Assembly (NCBI RefSeq): GCF_030053775.1 | Contig: NZ_CP125669.1 | Span: 3,529,962-3,593,961, forward strand | From: Acinetobacter corruptisaponis | Lineage (GTDB): Bacteria > Pseudomonadota > Gammaproteobacteria > Pseudomonadales > Moraxellaceae | Reading direction: 5' to 3' | Length of the DNA: 64,000 bases | In this document: positions 44,083 through 53,036 of the stretch, piece after piece | Layout: each line of letters starts with the position of its first letter | Position numbering within the stretch: position 1 is the first letter of the stretch | Program-made: the position numbers and the translations under genes | Notes under the pieces: generated by a model | The model's database searches: none | The model's input: only the letters and a program-made list of their open reading frames with translations | What the model was told of the DNA's origin: nothing

Positions 44083-44946
44083 ATGGATTTTGATTTTAAT
44101 TTGATTCTCGTTCCAGTCACACTGATTTTCTTTGTAGTGTGGTTGCTTGACAAGTTGGTACTGAAACAACGTGCAAACAAGGGGCGTGATCAGGAAAACT
44201 TTATGATCACATGGGCATATGATTTCTGGCCAGTATTGGCAGTTGTGTTGGTGCTACGTTCTTTTCTTTATGAGCCGTTTAATATCCCATCTGACTCTAT
44301 GGTACCTACCCTGGAAACAGGTGACTTTATTTTGGTGAATAAGTTTGATTATGGTGTGCGTTTACCAATTGTGAATAGTAAGGTTATCAATGTTGGTGAA
44401 CCAAAGCGTGGTGAAGTCATCGTGTTCCGTTATCCACCACAACCAACGATTAGCTATATCAAGCGTGTAGTGGGTTTGCCTGGTGACCACATTCAGTTTA
44501 AAGATGGGCAGCTAATCATTAATGGTCAGCAAATTGCAAAAGTTGCCACTGAAGTTAAACGTGAAAAGGATCAACTTGAAACTCCAACCGTATATTACTT
44601 TAAAGAAACTTTGGGTGAGCATCAGCATCTGATCCGTTATCTGGATGGGCGTAATCCTTTGGCTGAACAGTTCCAGTTCGCACAGTTAAAGGGTGCTGAA
44701 GCTTTGGTGCCATTTGTGGCAAAAGCCAATGATGTCTTTATTAAAAGTAATGGACAGGATTGGGAAGTGACTGTACCACAAGGCCAGTATTTTGCAATGG
44801 GAGATAATCGTGACCAAAGCGCAGATAGCCGTTTTTGGGGGTTTGTACCAGAAGCAAACCTAACAGGCCGTGCTTTTTATGTATGGATGCATAAAGAACC
44901 TGGTTTCAATCTTCCAAGTTTCGGCCGAAATGGTAAAATTGATTAA
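44083..44946 (+). CDS. lepB: Signal peptidase I
   Basis: A 287-residue inner-membrane protease that removes Sec and Tat signal peptides. Two transmembrane helices (about 5-25 and 45-62) precede the catalytic Ser S72 (IPSDSMVPTL) and Lys K127 (SYIKRVVGLPGD); the late MGDNRDQSADSR motif is conserved. Lies between lepA and a DUF4845 gene, the usual order in this group. Confidence 0.96.
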   Translation: MDFDFNLILVPVTLIFFVVWLLDKLVLKQRANKGRDQENFMITWAYDFWPVLAVVLVLRSFLYEPFNIPSDSMVPTLETGDFILVNKFDYGVRLPIVNSKVINVGEPKRGEVIVFRYPPQPTISYIKRVVGLPGDHIQFKDGQLIINGQQIAKVATEVKREKDQLETPTVYYFKETLGEHQHLIRYLDGRNPLAEQFQFAQLKGAEALVPFVAKANDVFIKSNGQDWEVTVPQGQYFAMGDNRDQSADSRFWGFVPEANLTGRAFYVWMHKEPGFNLPSFGRNGKID

Positions 44947-44974
44947 TAAATAAAAACATATAAGGAATACAAAG

Positions 44975-45352
44975 ATGCGTAAATCTCAACAAGGCGCTTC
45001 GTATATTGCAATTTTATTTGGGGTGGTTTTATTTGCGATTGCTGTAAAAGCGACCATCGCAATCTGGCCAGCATATTGGGATGATCGAATTATTGACTCT
45101 CAAATTGAGGGGTTGTTAAAAGATAGCCCTGAGAATATTGTGCCATCCAAGTTTATTCAACAGATGGATCAACGTCTGGATATGAATAATGTGCGGGATA
45201 TTCATTTTAAAGATATTGCACAAGTCACCTATAAAGATGATCTAATCGTAAAGAAAAAGTATGAAGTGCGTAAGCCTTTTATGCTGAATATTAGTTTAGT
45301 AATGAATTTTGAGAAGACTTTTGACCAAAAATCTGCCAAACAAGCTCAATGA
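44975..45352 (+). CDS. DUF4845 membrane protein
   Basis: A 125-residue protein with a basic N-terminus (MRKSQQGASY) and one hydrophobic helix at about 11-32, then an alpha/beta domain outside the membrane. The family is found almost always between lepB and rnc and has no known function. Its 3' end overlaps the start of rnc by 32 bases. Confidence 0.88.
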   Translation: MRKSQQGASYIAILFGVVLFAIAVKATIAIWPAYWDDRIIDSQIEGLLKDSPENIVPSKFIQQMDQRLDMNNVRDIHFKDIAQVTYKDDLIVKKKYEVRKPFMLNISLVMNFEKTFDQKSAKQAQ

Positions 45353-46016
45353 TGCACGTCTGCAAGGGCGAATTGGTCACCAGTTTAAACAGCTTGATTT
45401 GTTAAAACTGGCATTGACCCATCGTTCTGTGAGCCATAAGCACAATTATGAACGCCTAGAATTTCTAGGCGATTCATTATTAGGGATGATTGTTGCCAAT
45501 TATCTTTACCATACCTACCCACTTGAAAATGAAGGCCGTTTAACACGTATGCGTGCGACCCTGGTTCGTCAGGAGGCTTTAGGGAAAATTGCCAATGACT
45601 TGCAACTCAGTCGGTCACTTATTTTAAGCACGGGTGAGTTAAAATCGGGTGGACATCACCGAGAGTCCATTCTTGCTGATACCGTAGAGGCAATTATTGG
45701 TGCCATTTATTTGGACAGCAATGATCTCAACCTGTTGGAACGCATTGTGCTAAAATGGTATGAACCCTATCTGGATTATATCGAACCGACTGATCAACTC
45801 AAAGATCCAAAATCACGTTTGCAAGAGTATTTACAAGCACGTAAAAAACCTCTCCCAGTTTACGAGGTTGTAGATATTCAGGGCGATGCGCCGAATCAGC
45901 ATTTCAAGGTGGAATGTCTGGTGGATGGATTGCCAAAAATTCAGGGCGAGGGCTCAAGTCGCCGTTTTGCTGAACAAACGGCAGCGGCCGAGATTTTAAA
46001 ATTATTGGAGCAATAA
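45321..46016 (+). CDS. rnc: Ribonuclease III
   Basis: A 231-residue double-strand RNA endonuclease. The signature [11 protein letters not shown] and the later [11 protein letters not shown] carry the metal-binding acidic residues; residues from about 155 form the double-stranded RNA-binding domain ([11 protein letters not shown] ... [15 protein letters not shown]). The start is a TTG at 45321, preceded by GAGAAG, giving the family N-terminus MTKN; another TTG at 45309 is possible. No ATG fits, so low initiation efficiency is expected. It overlaps the preceding gene. Confidence 0.93.
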   Translation: MTKNLPNKLNDARLQGRIGHQFKQLDLLKLALTHRSVSHKHNYERLEFLGDSLLGMIVANYLYHTYPLENEGRLTRMRATLVRQEALGKIANDLQLSRSLILSTGELKSGGHHRESILADTVEAIIGAIYLDSNDLNLLERIVLKWYEPYLDYIEPTDQLKDPKSRLQEYLQARKKPLPVYEVVDIQGDAPNQHFKVECLVDGLPKIQGEGSSRRFAEQTAAAEILKLLEQ

Positions 46017-46020
46017 CCTG

Positions 46021-47046
46021 ATGTCTCATTCAAATGAAAACCTTTCAGAAGCGGCTGTACAGCAAGATGGTAATAACCTGATTGATCAATTTTTTAGTGT
46101 TCAGGGAACCACGATTCCATCAGATTTTAAAAGCGGTTTTGTTGCGATTGTGGGCCGTCCTAACGTAGGTAAATCGACCCTGATGAACCATTTGTTAGGT
46201 CAAAAGCTATCGATTACTTCACGTAAGCCACAAACCACACGCCACAAGATTGTGGGCATTGACTCGCGTGAGAAATCACAGGCGGTATTTGTGGATACCC
46301 CAGGAATGCATAAAAAAGAAGTCCGTGCCATCAATAAAATGATGAATCGTGCTGCACATTCAGCATTGCGTGATGTGAACTTGGTTTTATTCGTGGTGGA
46401 TGCGCAGAAGTGGACCCAAAACGATGAACTGGTTTTGGAAAAGCTTAAAAATGCTGATATGCCTGTGATTCTGGTGATTAATAAACTGGATACTTTTGAA
46501 AACAAGAATGAGGCATTGCCCCTCATTCAACAGCGCTCAAAACTGATGAATTTCGCTGAGATTGTACCTGTGTCAGCATTGCGTGGTGCGAATCTTGAGC
46601 ATCTGCGTGACACGATTGAAAAGTATCTACCTTATCAGCCGCCATTGTATTCATTGGATCAAATTACCGACCGTTCTGAACGTTTCCTTGCGAGTGAAAT
46701 CATTCGTGAGAAAATTATGCGTCAGCTGGGTGAAGAACTTCCGTATGATTTAACTGTACAGATTGAATCTTTTAAAACCGAAGAAGCGACTGTGAATGAA
46801 AAAACAGGCCGCTTAAAACCACCTTGCACCTATATTGATGCAACGATCTTTGTGGAACGTCAGGGGCAAAAAGCCATTGTGATTGGTGATAAAGGTGCCA
46901 AGCTGAAAAGCATCGGGATGGATGCACGTGCAGACATGGAAAAAATGTTTGAGCAAAAAATCATGCTGACGCTTTGGGTGAAAGTCAAAGGTGGCTGGTC
47001 TGATGATGAACGTGCCTTAAAAAGCCTGGGTTATAGCGATATTTAA
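46021..47046 (+). CDS. era: GTPase Era
   Basis: A 341-residue essential GTPase for 30S subunit assembly. An N-terminal extension of about 38 residues precedes G1 (GRPNVGKST), G3 (DTPGM), G4 (NKLD) and G5 (SALRG); the C-terminal KH domain ([15 protein letters not shown]) binds 16S rRNA. It begins 4 bases after rnc, the normal order. Confidence 0.96.
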   Translation: MSHSNENLSEAAVQQDGNNLIDQFFSVQGTTIPSDFKSGFVAIVGRPNVGKSTLMNHLLGQKLSITSRKPQTTRHKIVGIDSREKSQAVFVDTPGMHKKEVRAINKMMNRAAHSALRDVNLVLFVVDAQKWTQNDELVLEKLKNADMPVILVINKLDTFENKNEALPLIQQRSKLMNFAEIVPVSALRGANLEHLRDTIEKYLPYQPPLYSLDQITDRSERFLASEIIREKIMRQLGEELPYDLTVQIESFKTEEATVNEKTGRLKPPCTYIDATIFVERQGQKAIVIGDKGAKLKSIGMDARADMEKMFEQKIMLTLWVKVKGGWSDDERALKSLGYSDI

Positions 47047-47072
47047 CTGGTTTGAAGACAATGGAAACAGGT

Positions 47073-47273
47073 ATGAAAACAACAATTCGTGTATTCGCAA
47101 TCGTGACATGTATTTTCATGCTGCAAGGGTGTATCCATAAGCTTGTGACTGTACCTGTTAAGGTTGCCTATAAGACCACCAAAGGTGTTGTTAAGGGAAC
47201 GGCTGCGGTTGTAGGCGCTGTGATCCCTGATGGGGATGATGAAGATAAAAAGGATGAAAAAGCAAAGGACTAG
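47073..47273 (+). CDS. Small lipoprotein, NF038104-like
   Basis: A 66-residue protein with a lipoprotein signal peptide whose lipobox MLQGC puts the lipidated cysteine at 20. The mature part has a hydrophobic Val/Ala/Gly segment (VTVPVKVAYKTTKGVVKGTAAVVGAV) and a highly charged Asp/Lys tail. It resembles the short lipoprotein family found between era and recO in Acinetobacter. The start at 47073 gives a typical signal peptide; 47052 would add seven residues. Function unknown. Confidence 0.78.
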   Translation: MKTTIRVFAIVTCIFMLQGCIHKLVTVPVKVAYKTTKGVVKGTAAVVGAVIPDGDDEDKKDEKAKD

Positions 47274-47282
47274 TATCGTTCC

Positions 47283-47990
47283 ATGATGCGTAATGAAGTC
47301 CTGCACGGCTATTTGATTCACCATCGTAAATATCGTGAAAAAAGCCATATTGTGCATTTGTTTACACAGGAATATGGTCGGGTGGATGGAATCTTAAGAC
47401 AGATTCCACCACCGCAATATCAGCCGATAGGTCTACAGGCGACTGGCAAATCCGAGCTTAAAAATTTCACTAAACTTGAAATCTTGAATCAACCTGTGTT
47501 TTTTCATGGTGATGCATTTTTTGCTGGTTTCTATTTAAATGAAATCGTGTTGCGTTTATGCCCACTTGAAGAGGCAATGCCACAGACATTTGAACAATAC
47601 CAACTGACCCTGTTGCAATTACAGCAATTGGCATCGCATAAACAAGCCTCTTTATTTCTGCGGCAGATTTTACGCCAGTTTGAACATGTATTATTGCAGG
47701 AGTTGGGCTATGCGATTGATTTTTCGGTAGATGCAAACCAGCAGGAAATTTTGCCATTTCAACAGTATCAATTTCAGCTCAATGATGGTTTTTTGCCTGT
47801 TGCCCAAGCCTCACGTTCTACACTTGCAGGCGCTTTGATTGTCACCATGAAAAGTTATGAAGATGGGCAGGATTTTTCTCACGAACAACTACAATTATTG
47901 GGTAAACTATACCGTCAAATGATTAGCGCTTTGTTGGGGGATCGACCCCTGAAAAGCCGTCAACTGTGGATTCAAAATACACAAACTTGA
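47283..47990 (+). CDS. recO: DNA repair protein RecO
   Basis: A 235-residue RecFOR-pathway protein with an N-terminal OB-fold (VLHGYLIHHRKYREKSHIVHLFTQEYG) and a helical C-terminal part. The zinc-finger cysteines of some RecO proteins are missing here, as in many gammaproteobacteria. It loads RecA on gapped DNA coated with SSB. It sits in the era-recO-pdxJ order, 9 bases after the lipoprotein gene. Confidence 0.92.
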   Translation: MMRNEVLHGYLIHHRKYREKSHIVHLFTQEYGRVDGILRQIPPPQYQPIGLQATGKSELKNFTKLEILNQPVFFHGDAFFAGFYLNEIVLRLCPLEEAMPQTFEQYQLTLLQLQQLASHKQASLFLRQILRQFEHVLLQELGYAIDFSVDANQQEILPFQQYQFQLNDGFLPVAQASRSTLAGALIVTMKSYEDGQDFSHEQLQLLGKLYRQMISALLGDRPLKSRQLWIQNTQT

Positions 47991-48043
47991 TTTTCCTGAT
48001 GTATTTAAAATAACGATTCAGGGCAAAACGATAGGATATTTTT

Positions 48044-48772
48044 ATGGCTGTAATCTTGGGTGTAAACATTGATCATGTTGCAACATTAAGACAGGCACGT
48101 GGTACAACTTACCCTGATCCTGTTCAGGCCGCTTTGGTTTGTGAGCAAGCGGGTGCAGAGGGGATTACTCTGCATTTGCGCGAAGATCGCCGCCATATAC
48201 AGGATGATGATGTTCGTCGTATGCGTCCGTTGTTAAAAACACGCATGAATCTTGAATTGGCAGTGACGGATGAAATGGTTGCGTTTGCCAAGGAAATCCA
48301 GCCTCAGCATGTCTGTTTTGTTCCTGAACGTCGTCAGGAAGTGACTACAGAGGGTGGTCTGGATGTTGTAGGTAACTTTGAAAAAGTGAAAGCTGCAACA
48401 GAAGCCCTGACAGCCATTGGTAGTGATGTATCTTTATTTATTGATGCTGATCTTGCACAGATTGATGCGGCGGTTGCCTGTGGCGCGCCAACCATCGAGA
48501 TTCATACGGGTGCCTACGCAGATGCGGAAACCGATGAGCAACAGCAAGCAGAGCTGGCACGTATTATCAAGGGTACAGAATATGCTGCTGCCAAAGGTTT
48601 GGTGGTGAATGCAGGACATGGTTTAAACTTAAATAATGTTGCTGCTATTGCTGCAATTCCACAAATGAATGAGCTTAATATTGGTCATTCAATTATTGCC
48701 GATAGTGTATTCGTTGGTCTGGCTCAGGCAGTGAAAGATATGAAAGCAGCGATTCAGGCGGCTGCGAGATAA
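48044..48772 (+). CDS. pdxJ: Pyridoxine 5'-phosphate synthase
   Basis: A 242-residue TIM-barrel enzyme that condenses 1-deoxyxylulose 5-phosphate with aminoacetone phosphate to form pyridoxine phosphate. The N-terminal [16 protein letters not shown] with conserved His and Arg, [17 protein letters not shown] and NAGHGLN are diagnostic. Directly upstream of miaE. Confidence 0.96.
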   Translation: MAVILGVNIDHVATLRQARGTTYPDPVQAALVCEQAGAEGITLHLREDRRHIQDDDVRRMRPLLKTRMNLELAVTDEMVAFAKEIQPQHVCFVPERRQEVTTEGGLDVVGNFEKVKAATEALTAIGSDVSLFIDADLAQIDAAVACGAPTIEIHTGAYADAETDEQQQAELARIIKGTEYAAAKGLVVNAGHGLNLNNVAAIAAIPQMNELNIGHSIIADSVFVGLAQAVKDMKAAIQAAAR

Positions 48773-48776
48773 ATTG

Positions 48777-49433
48777 ATGAGTAGTGTGAATTATAATGAG
48801 TTAATGCAACCTGTCATTGCATTTTTAGGTTGTACCACTCCTCAGGCATGGCTGGATGAAGCGGTGAATAACCTCGACGTCCTGATGCAAGACCATGCCA
48901 ATTGTGAAAAGAAAGCGGCGGGTACAGCGATGAACCTGATGTTCCGCTATAGCTTTTTTACCGATTTACAGGTGAAGCTGGCACAATTGGTTCGTGAAGA
49001 AATGCTGCATTATGAGCAGGTTTTGGAATTCATGACCAAACGTGGTCAGGAATGGAAAGGTCTGAGTGCAGGGCGTTATGCTGGTGGCTTACGTAAAGAA
49101 ATCCGCACTTACGAACCTGAGGCATTGATTGATGTCATGATTATTGGTGCATTTGTCGAAGCACGCTCGTGTGAGCGTTTCTATGCGCTTGCGCCAATTG
49201 TTGATGATGAACTTGGGCGTTACTATCGTTACTTGCTTAAATCGGAATCGCGTCATTTTGAGGATTATCTGGCACTGGCCTTGGATGTTGCAAAAACTGC
49301 CAAATTTAAAGATCCAGAAGAAAATATTCAGCAGCGGATTAAACATATCCGTGAAGTGGAAAAGAACCTGATTTTAACTCCAGATGATACTTTCCGTTTC
49401 CATAGTGGTGTGCCTGCAAAGGTTGAGGCTTAA
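48777..49433 (+). CDS. miaE: tRNA 2-methylthio-N6-isopentenyladenosine-37 hydroxylase
   Basis: A 218-residue ferritin-like di-iron monooxygenase acting on ms2i6A37 of tRNA. Iron ligands lie in EEMLHYEQVLE and ESRHFEDYLAL, two of the characteristic ExxH pairs. The ATG at 48777 is four bases after the pdxJ stop; the TTG immediately before is not needed. It ends the housekeeping run. Confidence 0.93.
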   Translation: MSSVNYNELMQPVIAFLGCTTPQAWLDEAVNNLDVLMQDHANCEKKAAGTAMNLMFRYSFFTDLQVKLAQLVREEMLHYEQVLEFMTKRGQEWKGLSAGRYAGGLRKEIRTYEPEALIDVMIIGAFVEARSCERFYALAPIVDDELGRYYRYLLKSESRHFEDYLALALDVAKTAKFKDPEENIQQRIKHIREVEKNLILTPDDTFRFHSGVPAKVEA

Positions 49434-49513
49434 TCTGATGAAATGATACCCATGTGAGAGAAGCTCTCACCCACATGAAATTGATTAGGGGGGAAATAAA
49501 GGTAGAAAGAGCG

Positions 49514-50239
49514 ATGAAAATTATAGGTGAAAATCGTTATAAAGACTTTTTCGATCAAATGATTTATAGCTATGGGGTAGATGAGGGAATTGTCCTTGAT
49601 CGTACCATTTACCATGGGAGAACATTTGCCTAGCTTGATTTAAAAGGGATTGGTTTTAAATTTCCGCATGATTATGGTTTTTGGCGTTTGCAGGACAAAA
49701 AGAATTTATCAGCTCATGAGCAGTATAGAAAATTAGTGAATCAAATTCGTCGTGCTGGCTATGGGTATAATGAGGACTTTGATTTTATCATATTGTATTA
49801 TAATGAAAAATTGTATTGCTTATACTATAAAAAACAGTTTGATCAGCATAATCAACCTATTCCGATTAATGAAAAGACGATTCAAAGTGTTTATCACCAT
49901 AAAATTTATATGTTATGCGAATTTGAACGTGATCAACCGATCACCAATATCGCACCGCAAAAATTGATTCAGTTTTCCCGAACCCATAAAATGCCTTATT
50001 TTGTGATGTTAAATGATCAGGGAATAACGGTTCCAAATCCTATGTTTTTTCCATTTTTGGCAATTCAGCAACATCAAATTTTCTTTGATATGGTTGAGGT
50101 CTATCAAAATATTGAAAACTTTATTCTTGAGATTGTGATTGAGGAAGAATCGCTTCAAAGTAATAATAATAAAATTACCGCACATGGTTTTGATTTAAAA
50201 ACTTCATTTCGCCATCCTAAAAAATCCCAGGAATTTTAA
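49514..50239 (+). pseudogene. Gene of unknown function broken by one in-frame TAG
   Basis: A single reading frame of 241 codons runs from the ATG at 49514 to TAA at 50237-50239 and is interrupted only by TAG at 49631-49633 (codon 40). Sequence on both sides has the same aromatic, Tyr/Asp/Lys-rich character (RTIYHGRTFA before; LDLKGIGFKFPHDYGFWRL after), and no frameshift is needed. The rest, rich in Tyr, Phe, His, Gln and Asn with an AT-rich codon usage, is not a family I know. Likely a recent nonsense mutation; readthrough or reinitiation at TTG 49688 cannot be excluded. Confidence 0.7.
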
Positions 50240-50251
50240 GAATCAATTCAT

Positions 50252-50284
50252 AAAAAAAGCCCATATCAATGATATGGGCTTTTT
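50252..50284. terminator. Terminator copy 1, downstream of tRNA-Asn 1
   Basis: GCCCATATC-AAT-GATATGGGC is flanked by seven A and five T residues, so it works on both strands: for the tRNA (minus) and for the broken gene (plus). An identical hairpin recurs at 50901. Confidence 0.82.
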
Positions 50285-50290
50285 GAATTC

Positions 50291-50366
50291 TGGCTCTCCC
50301 ACCTGGGCTCGAACCAGGGACCTGCGGATTAACAGTCCGTCGCTCTACCGACTGAGCTATGGGAGA
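50291..50366 (-). tRNA. tRNA-Asn (GTT), copy 1
   Basis: A 76-base tRNA with encoded CCA. The acceptor stem is TCTCCCA / TGGGAGA, the anticodon loop CTGTTAA holds GTT at positions 34-36, and the T arm has GGTTCGAGCC. Positions 27 and 43 are A and C, a mismatch at the top of the anticodon stem shared with the two other copies. Terminator copy 1 follows immediately. Confidence 0.96.
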
Positions 50367-50454
50367 ATCTGGAACGAATTTTAGGTGGCAAGACGTTTAT
50401 AGTCAAGTAAAATCAGTATAAATAATAAACTGTTAAGTACCTAAAATATTTATA

Positions 50455-50763
50455 TTAACGTGCAACCTGGTTGCATTGGGCTAATTGGGAAGAACTTGCT
50501 TGCCAGGTTGCTCCCGCTGAATTTTTATAATAGCTAATCTTGCCAATACGTAGAACCAGGCTTTGGCAGGAGTCCAGAGACAAGTCGTTGCCCCAAGGCC
50601 CAGACATGCTGCAAACTTTGCCATTACATTTCCAGACCACATTTGGCCCATTTTCGATAGGGACGGTCACAGTACCTTTATAAGTCGAGCCTGCATACCA
50701 GGTTGTTTGTGCGGCCATGACTGGACTGCATAAGAATAATAAACTGAGAAGTAGTTTTTTCAT
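50455..50763 (-). CDS. Small exported protein of unknown function
   Basis: A 102-residue protein with a good Sec signal peptide (MKKLLLSLLFLCSPVMA). The mature part has four cysteines (WKCNGKVC, DSCQSL, AQCNQ), several Trp and Gly residues, and no known domain. Start at Met 50763 fits signal-peptide length; the frame opens at 50781. It lies between two tRNA-Asn genes on the same strand, so part of its transcription may come from the upstream tRNA promoter past terminator copy 2. Confidence 0.7.
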   Translation of the reverse strand: MKKLLLSLLFLCSPVMAAQTTWYAGSTYKGTVTVPIENGPNVVWKCNGKVCSMSGPWGNDLSLDSCQSLVLRIGKISYYKNSAGATWQASSSQLAQCNQVAR

Positions 50764-50900
50764 TATGGTTTTCCTTAACATGACAATCGTTTTTTATTAT
50801 AGGGTCGAAAAGGGCAAAGGATTTAAAATATAAACGTGATGCAACATAAAAAATAAATAGTGTTACACCACGGATGATAATTAATTAAAACTTTGATCAT

Positions 50901-50933
50901 AAAAAAAGCCCATATCAATGATATGGGCTTTTT
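50901..50933. terminator. Terminator copy 2, downstream of tRNA-Asn 2 and 3
   Basis: The same hairpin as at 50252 (GCCCATATC-AAT-GATATGGGC with A7 and T5) lies 7 bases beyond tRNA-Asn copy 2. Confidence 0.82.
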
Positions 50934-50940
50934 AGAATCT

Positions 50941-51016
50941 TGGCTCTCCCACCTGGGCTCGAACCAGGGACCTGCGGATTAACAGTCCGTCGCTCTACCG
51001 ACTGAGCTATGGGAGA
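50941..51016 (-). tRNA. tRNA-Asn (GTT), copy 2
   Basis: Identical over 76 bases to copy 1 by inspection, including encoded CCA. It is 9 bases from copy 3 and probably processed from the same transcript. Confidence 0.96.
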
Positions 51017-51025
51017 TTAGTAGAT

Positions 51026-51101
51026 TGGCTCTCCAACCTGGGCTCGAACCAGGGACCTGCGGATTAACAGTCCGTCGCTCTACCGACTGAGCTATTGGAG
51101 A
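51026..51101 (-). tRNA. tRNA-Asn (GTT), copy 3 with a changed acceptor pair
   Basis: As copies 1 and 2 except that pair 6-67 in the acceptor stem is A-T instead of C-G (TCTCCAA / TTGGAGA), a compensated double change that keeps the stem. Anticodon GTT and CCA are unchanged. Confidence 0.96.
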
Positions 51102-51201
51102 ATCTGATGCGCATTTTAGGCATGAAAAACGTATGCGTCAACAAGAATAGTAAATAAAATGAATTGTTTGCTTGATAAATATTCTTTTCAGATTTTAGGC
51201 A

Positions 51202-51230
51202 TAAAAAAACTGCCTAAAGTAGGCAGTTTT
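51202..51230 (-). terminator. Rho-independent terminator of sodB
   Basis: On the minus strand ACTGCCT-ACTTT-AGGCAGT is followed by seven T residues, 18 bases past the sodB stop. Confidence 0.88.
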
Positions 51231-51247
51231 TAGGGGTGAAATAAAAA

Positions 51248-51874
51248 TTATTTCTCAACACCTGCTGGTTGACCTGCAAGTTTTGCATTTGCATAATCCC
51301 AGTTCACTAGGCTTTCCAAGAAAGTTGCAATGTATTTTGGACGTAGGTTACGGAAGTCGATGTAGTAGGCATGTTCCCAAACGTCAATGGTCAATACCGC
51401 AATTTGACCGTGAGCAAGCGGAGTATCTGCATTCGAAGTTTTGGTAATGGATAATTTACCGTTGATTTCATCAGCAACCAACCAAGCCCAACCTGAACCG
51501 AACTGAGTAGTTGCAGCAGCAGTAAATTCTTCTGCAAATTTTTCATAGCTACCAAAAGCTTCTTCGATTTTAGCTGCGATTGCGCCAGTAGGCTTGCCAC
51601 CACCATTTGGTTTCATGCTGTTCCAGTAGAATGTGTGGTTCCATACTTGGGCAGCATTGTTAAAGATACCTGCTTTAGAAGCATCACCAGCAGAAGCCTG
51701 AATGATTTCCTCTAAAGTTTTGCCTTCAAGGTCAGTACCTTTAATGAGGTTGTTAAGGTTAACAACATAAGTATTGTGGTGTTTGTCGTGATGGTATTCT
51801 AAAGTTTCGCGGGTAATGTGCGGCGCTAAATCATCATAGCCATATGGAAGTGCAGGTAAAGTAATGGTTGTCAT
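51248..51874 (-). CDS. sodB: Superoxide dismutase, Fe type
   Basis: A 208-residue SOD. Metal ligands are H28 (LEYHHDKHH), H80 (WNHTFYW) and the Asp and His of DVWEHAYY. Gln76 in NNAAQVWNH occupies the outer-sphere position characteristic of iron enzymes. AAGGAAT precedes the ATG. It converts superoxide to hydrogen peroxide in the cytoplasm. A second SOD gene lies 226 bases upstream. Confidence 0.95.
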   Translation of the reverse strand: MTTITLPALPYGYDDLAPHITRETLEYHHDKHHNTYVVNLNNLIKGTDLEGKTLEEIIQASAGDASKAGIFNNAAQVWNHTFYWNSMKPNGGGKPTGAIAAKIEEAFGSYEKFAEEFTAAATTQFGSGWAWLVADEINGKLSITKTSNADTPLAHGQIAVLTIDVWEHAYYIDFRNLRPKYIATFLESLVNWDYANAKLAGQPAGVEK

Positions 51875-52008
51875 GTTTCATTCCTTGCAAATTGCTGGGT
51901 TTTACTAAGTGCCTTTATTGTAAATGATTCTATAGACAATAGGGCAGTCTTTTAATACACAAAATATGCAAAAAATTTCTATATGAGACATATGCGATAC
52001 AACATGGG

Positions 52009-52054
52009 GCTAGAGTCTTTAGCGAATGATAGCAACGTTGCAAAAGACCCTAGC
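52009..52054 (-). other. Stem in the 3' region of sodA
   Basis: Two arms (52043-52054 and 52009-52020) pair over 12 bp as minus-strand RNA with one G-U pair, but carry an A-C mismatch on the plus strand, so the structure belongs to the sodA transcript. The loop is 22 bases and holds a small GCAACGTTGC palindrome. No T run follows. Confidence 0.5.
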
Positions 52055-52099
52055 CAGCCTGCTAATGGGAATGATGATCCATTTCAATCTATCTCAGAA

Positions 52100-52723
52100 T
52101 CACTGTGCTTTTGTTTGCAGCGCAGCATCATAACGACGGTTCACTTCATCCCAGTCCACCACATTATAAAATGCAGCAATATATTCAGGACGGCGGTTTT
52201 GATATTTCAGGTAATAGGCATGTTCCCATACATCCAGGCCTAGAATAGGTGTATTGCCATGCATCAGGGGAGAATCCTGATTTGCGCTACTTTCCACAAC
52301 CAGTTTATGTTCAGGTGTCACACTGAGCCATGCCCAACCACTGCCAAAACGGCTGATGGCTGCCTTGGTAAACGCATCTTTAAAGGCATCAAAACCATCT
52401 AGTTGTTGATCAATGGCTTCTGCAACAGCTCCAGTTGGCTGTCCTCCACCTTGTGGACTCATGACTGTCCAAAACAGGGAATGATTGGCGTGTCCTCCAC
52501 CATTGTTCATCACCATGTTTTTAAGCTCAGCAGGGACTTCATTGACTTTGGCAACCAACTCTTCCACTGAAAGGTTTTCCCATTCCGTGCCTTCAATTGC
52601 GCCATTAATGTTGTTGATATAGGTTTGATGGTGCTTACTATGGTGAATTTCCATGGTTTTAGCATCAATATTGGGTTCAAGTGCATCGTAAGCATAAGGA
52701 AGTGCTGGTAAAGAATAAGCCAT
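52100..52723 (-). CDS. sodA: Superoxide dismutase, Mn type
   Basis: A 207-residue SOD from Met 52723 (preceded by AAGGAATC; the frame extends 8 codons further). Ligands lie in [17 protein letters not shown] and DVWEHAYYL. Gly in NNGGGHANH replaces the Gln of iron enzymes, and [11 protein letters not shown] is typical of manganese enzymes. A Fur-box-like site 73 bases upstream suggests iron-dependent repression, so this enzyme would take over from the iron SOD when iron is scarce. Confidence 0.93.
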   Translation of the reverse strand: MAYSLPALPYAYDALEPNIDAKTMEIHHSKHHQTYINNINGAIEGTEWENLSVEELVAKVNEVPAELKNMVMNNGGGHANHSLFWTVMSPQGGGQPTGAVAEAIDQQLDGFDAFKDAFTKAAISRFGSGWAWLSVTPEHKLVVESSANQDSPLMHGNTPILGLDVWEHAYYLKYQNRRPEYIAAFYNVVDWDEVNRRYDAALQTKAQ

Positions 52724-52795
52724 GTATTTGATTCCTTTTTTAATCAAACGGGTTTTATTGAAATGAAATTAAGCACGCTTATTATTTACTTAAAT

Positions 52796-52814
52796 GCAAA
52801 TGAGAATCAATATG
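52796..52814 (-). promoter_or_regulatory. Fur-box-like site upstream of sodA
   Basis: GCAAATGAGAATCAATATG matches 14 of 19 positions of the Fur consensus. It lies 73 bases upstream of the sodA start, in a usual promoter position. The rest of the 313-base gap (52724-53036) is AT-rich and shows no gene. Confidence 0.65.
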
Positions 52815-53036
52815 TTTTTAATTTGCTTTTAAGATTAAAATGAGTTAGAAATTTTATATTTATCGTATGTGATAGGGAATTGAACAGGTTGTTTAAACTG
52901 CTCACAGCTAGAGATAAGTCAATTTTTGCTGACAGTATTATGTGACTTATTTCTGCTGTGAATTAAACATTACGCAACGTGTATGAAGTTGTGATATGTA
53001 AGAGGATTTTTTAATTTAATCAAAGTTTTAATCGGC

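Noticed and set aside
49631..49633. TAG read as pyrrolysine or other recoding
   Set aside because: No pyrrolysine genes are expected in this group and there is no recoding element that I can see; a nonsense mutation is simpler.
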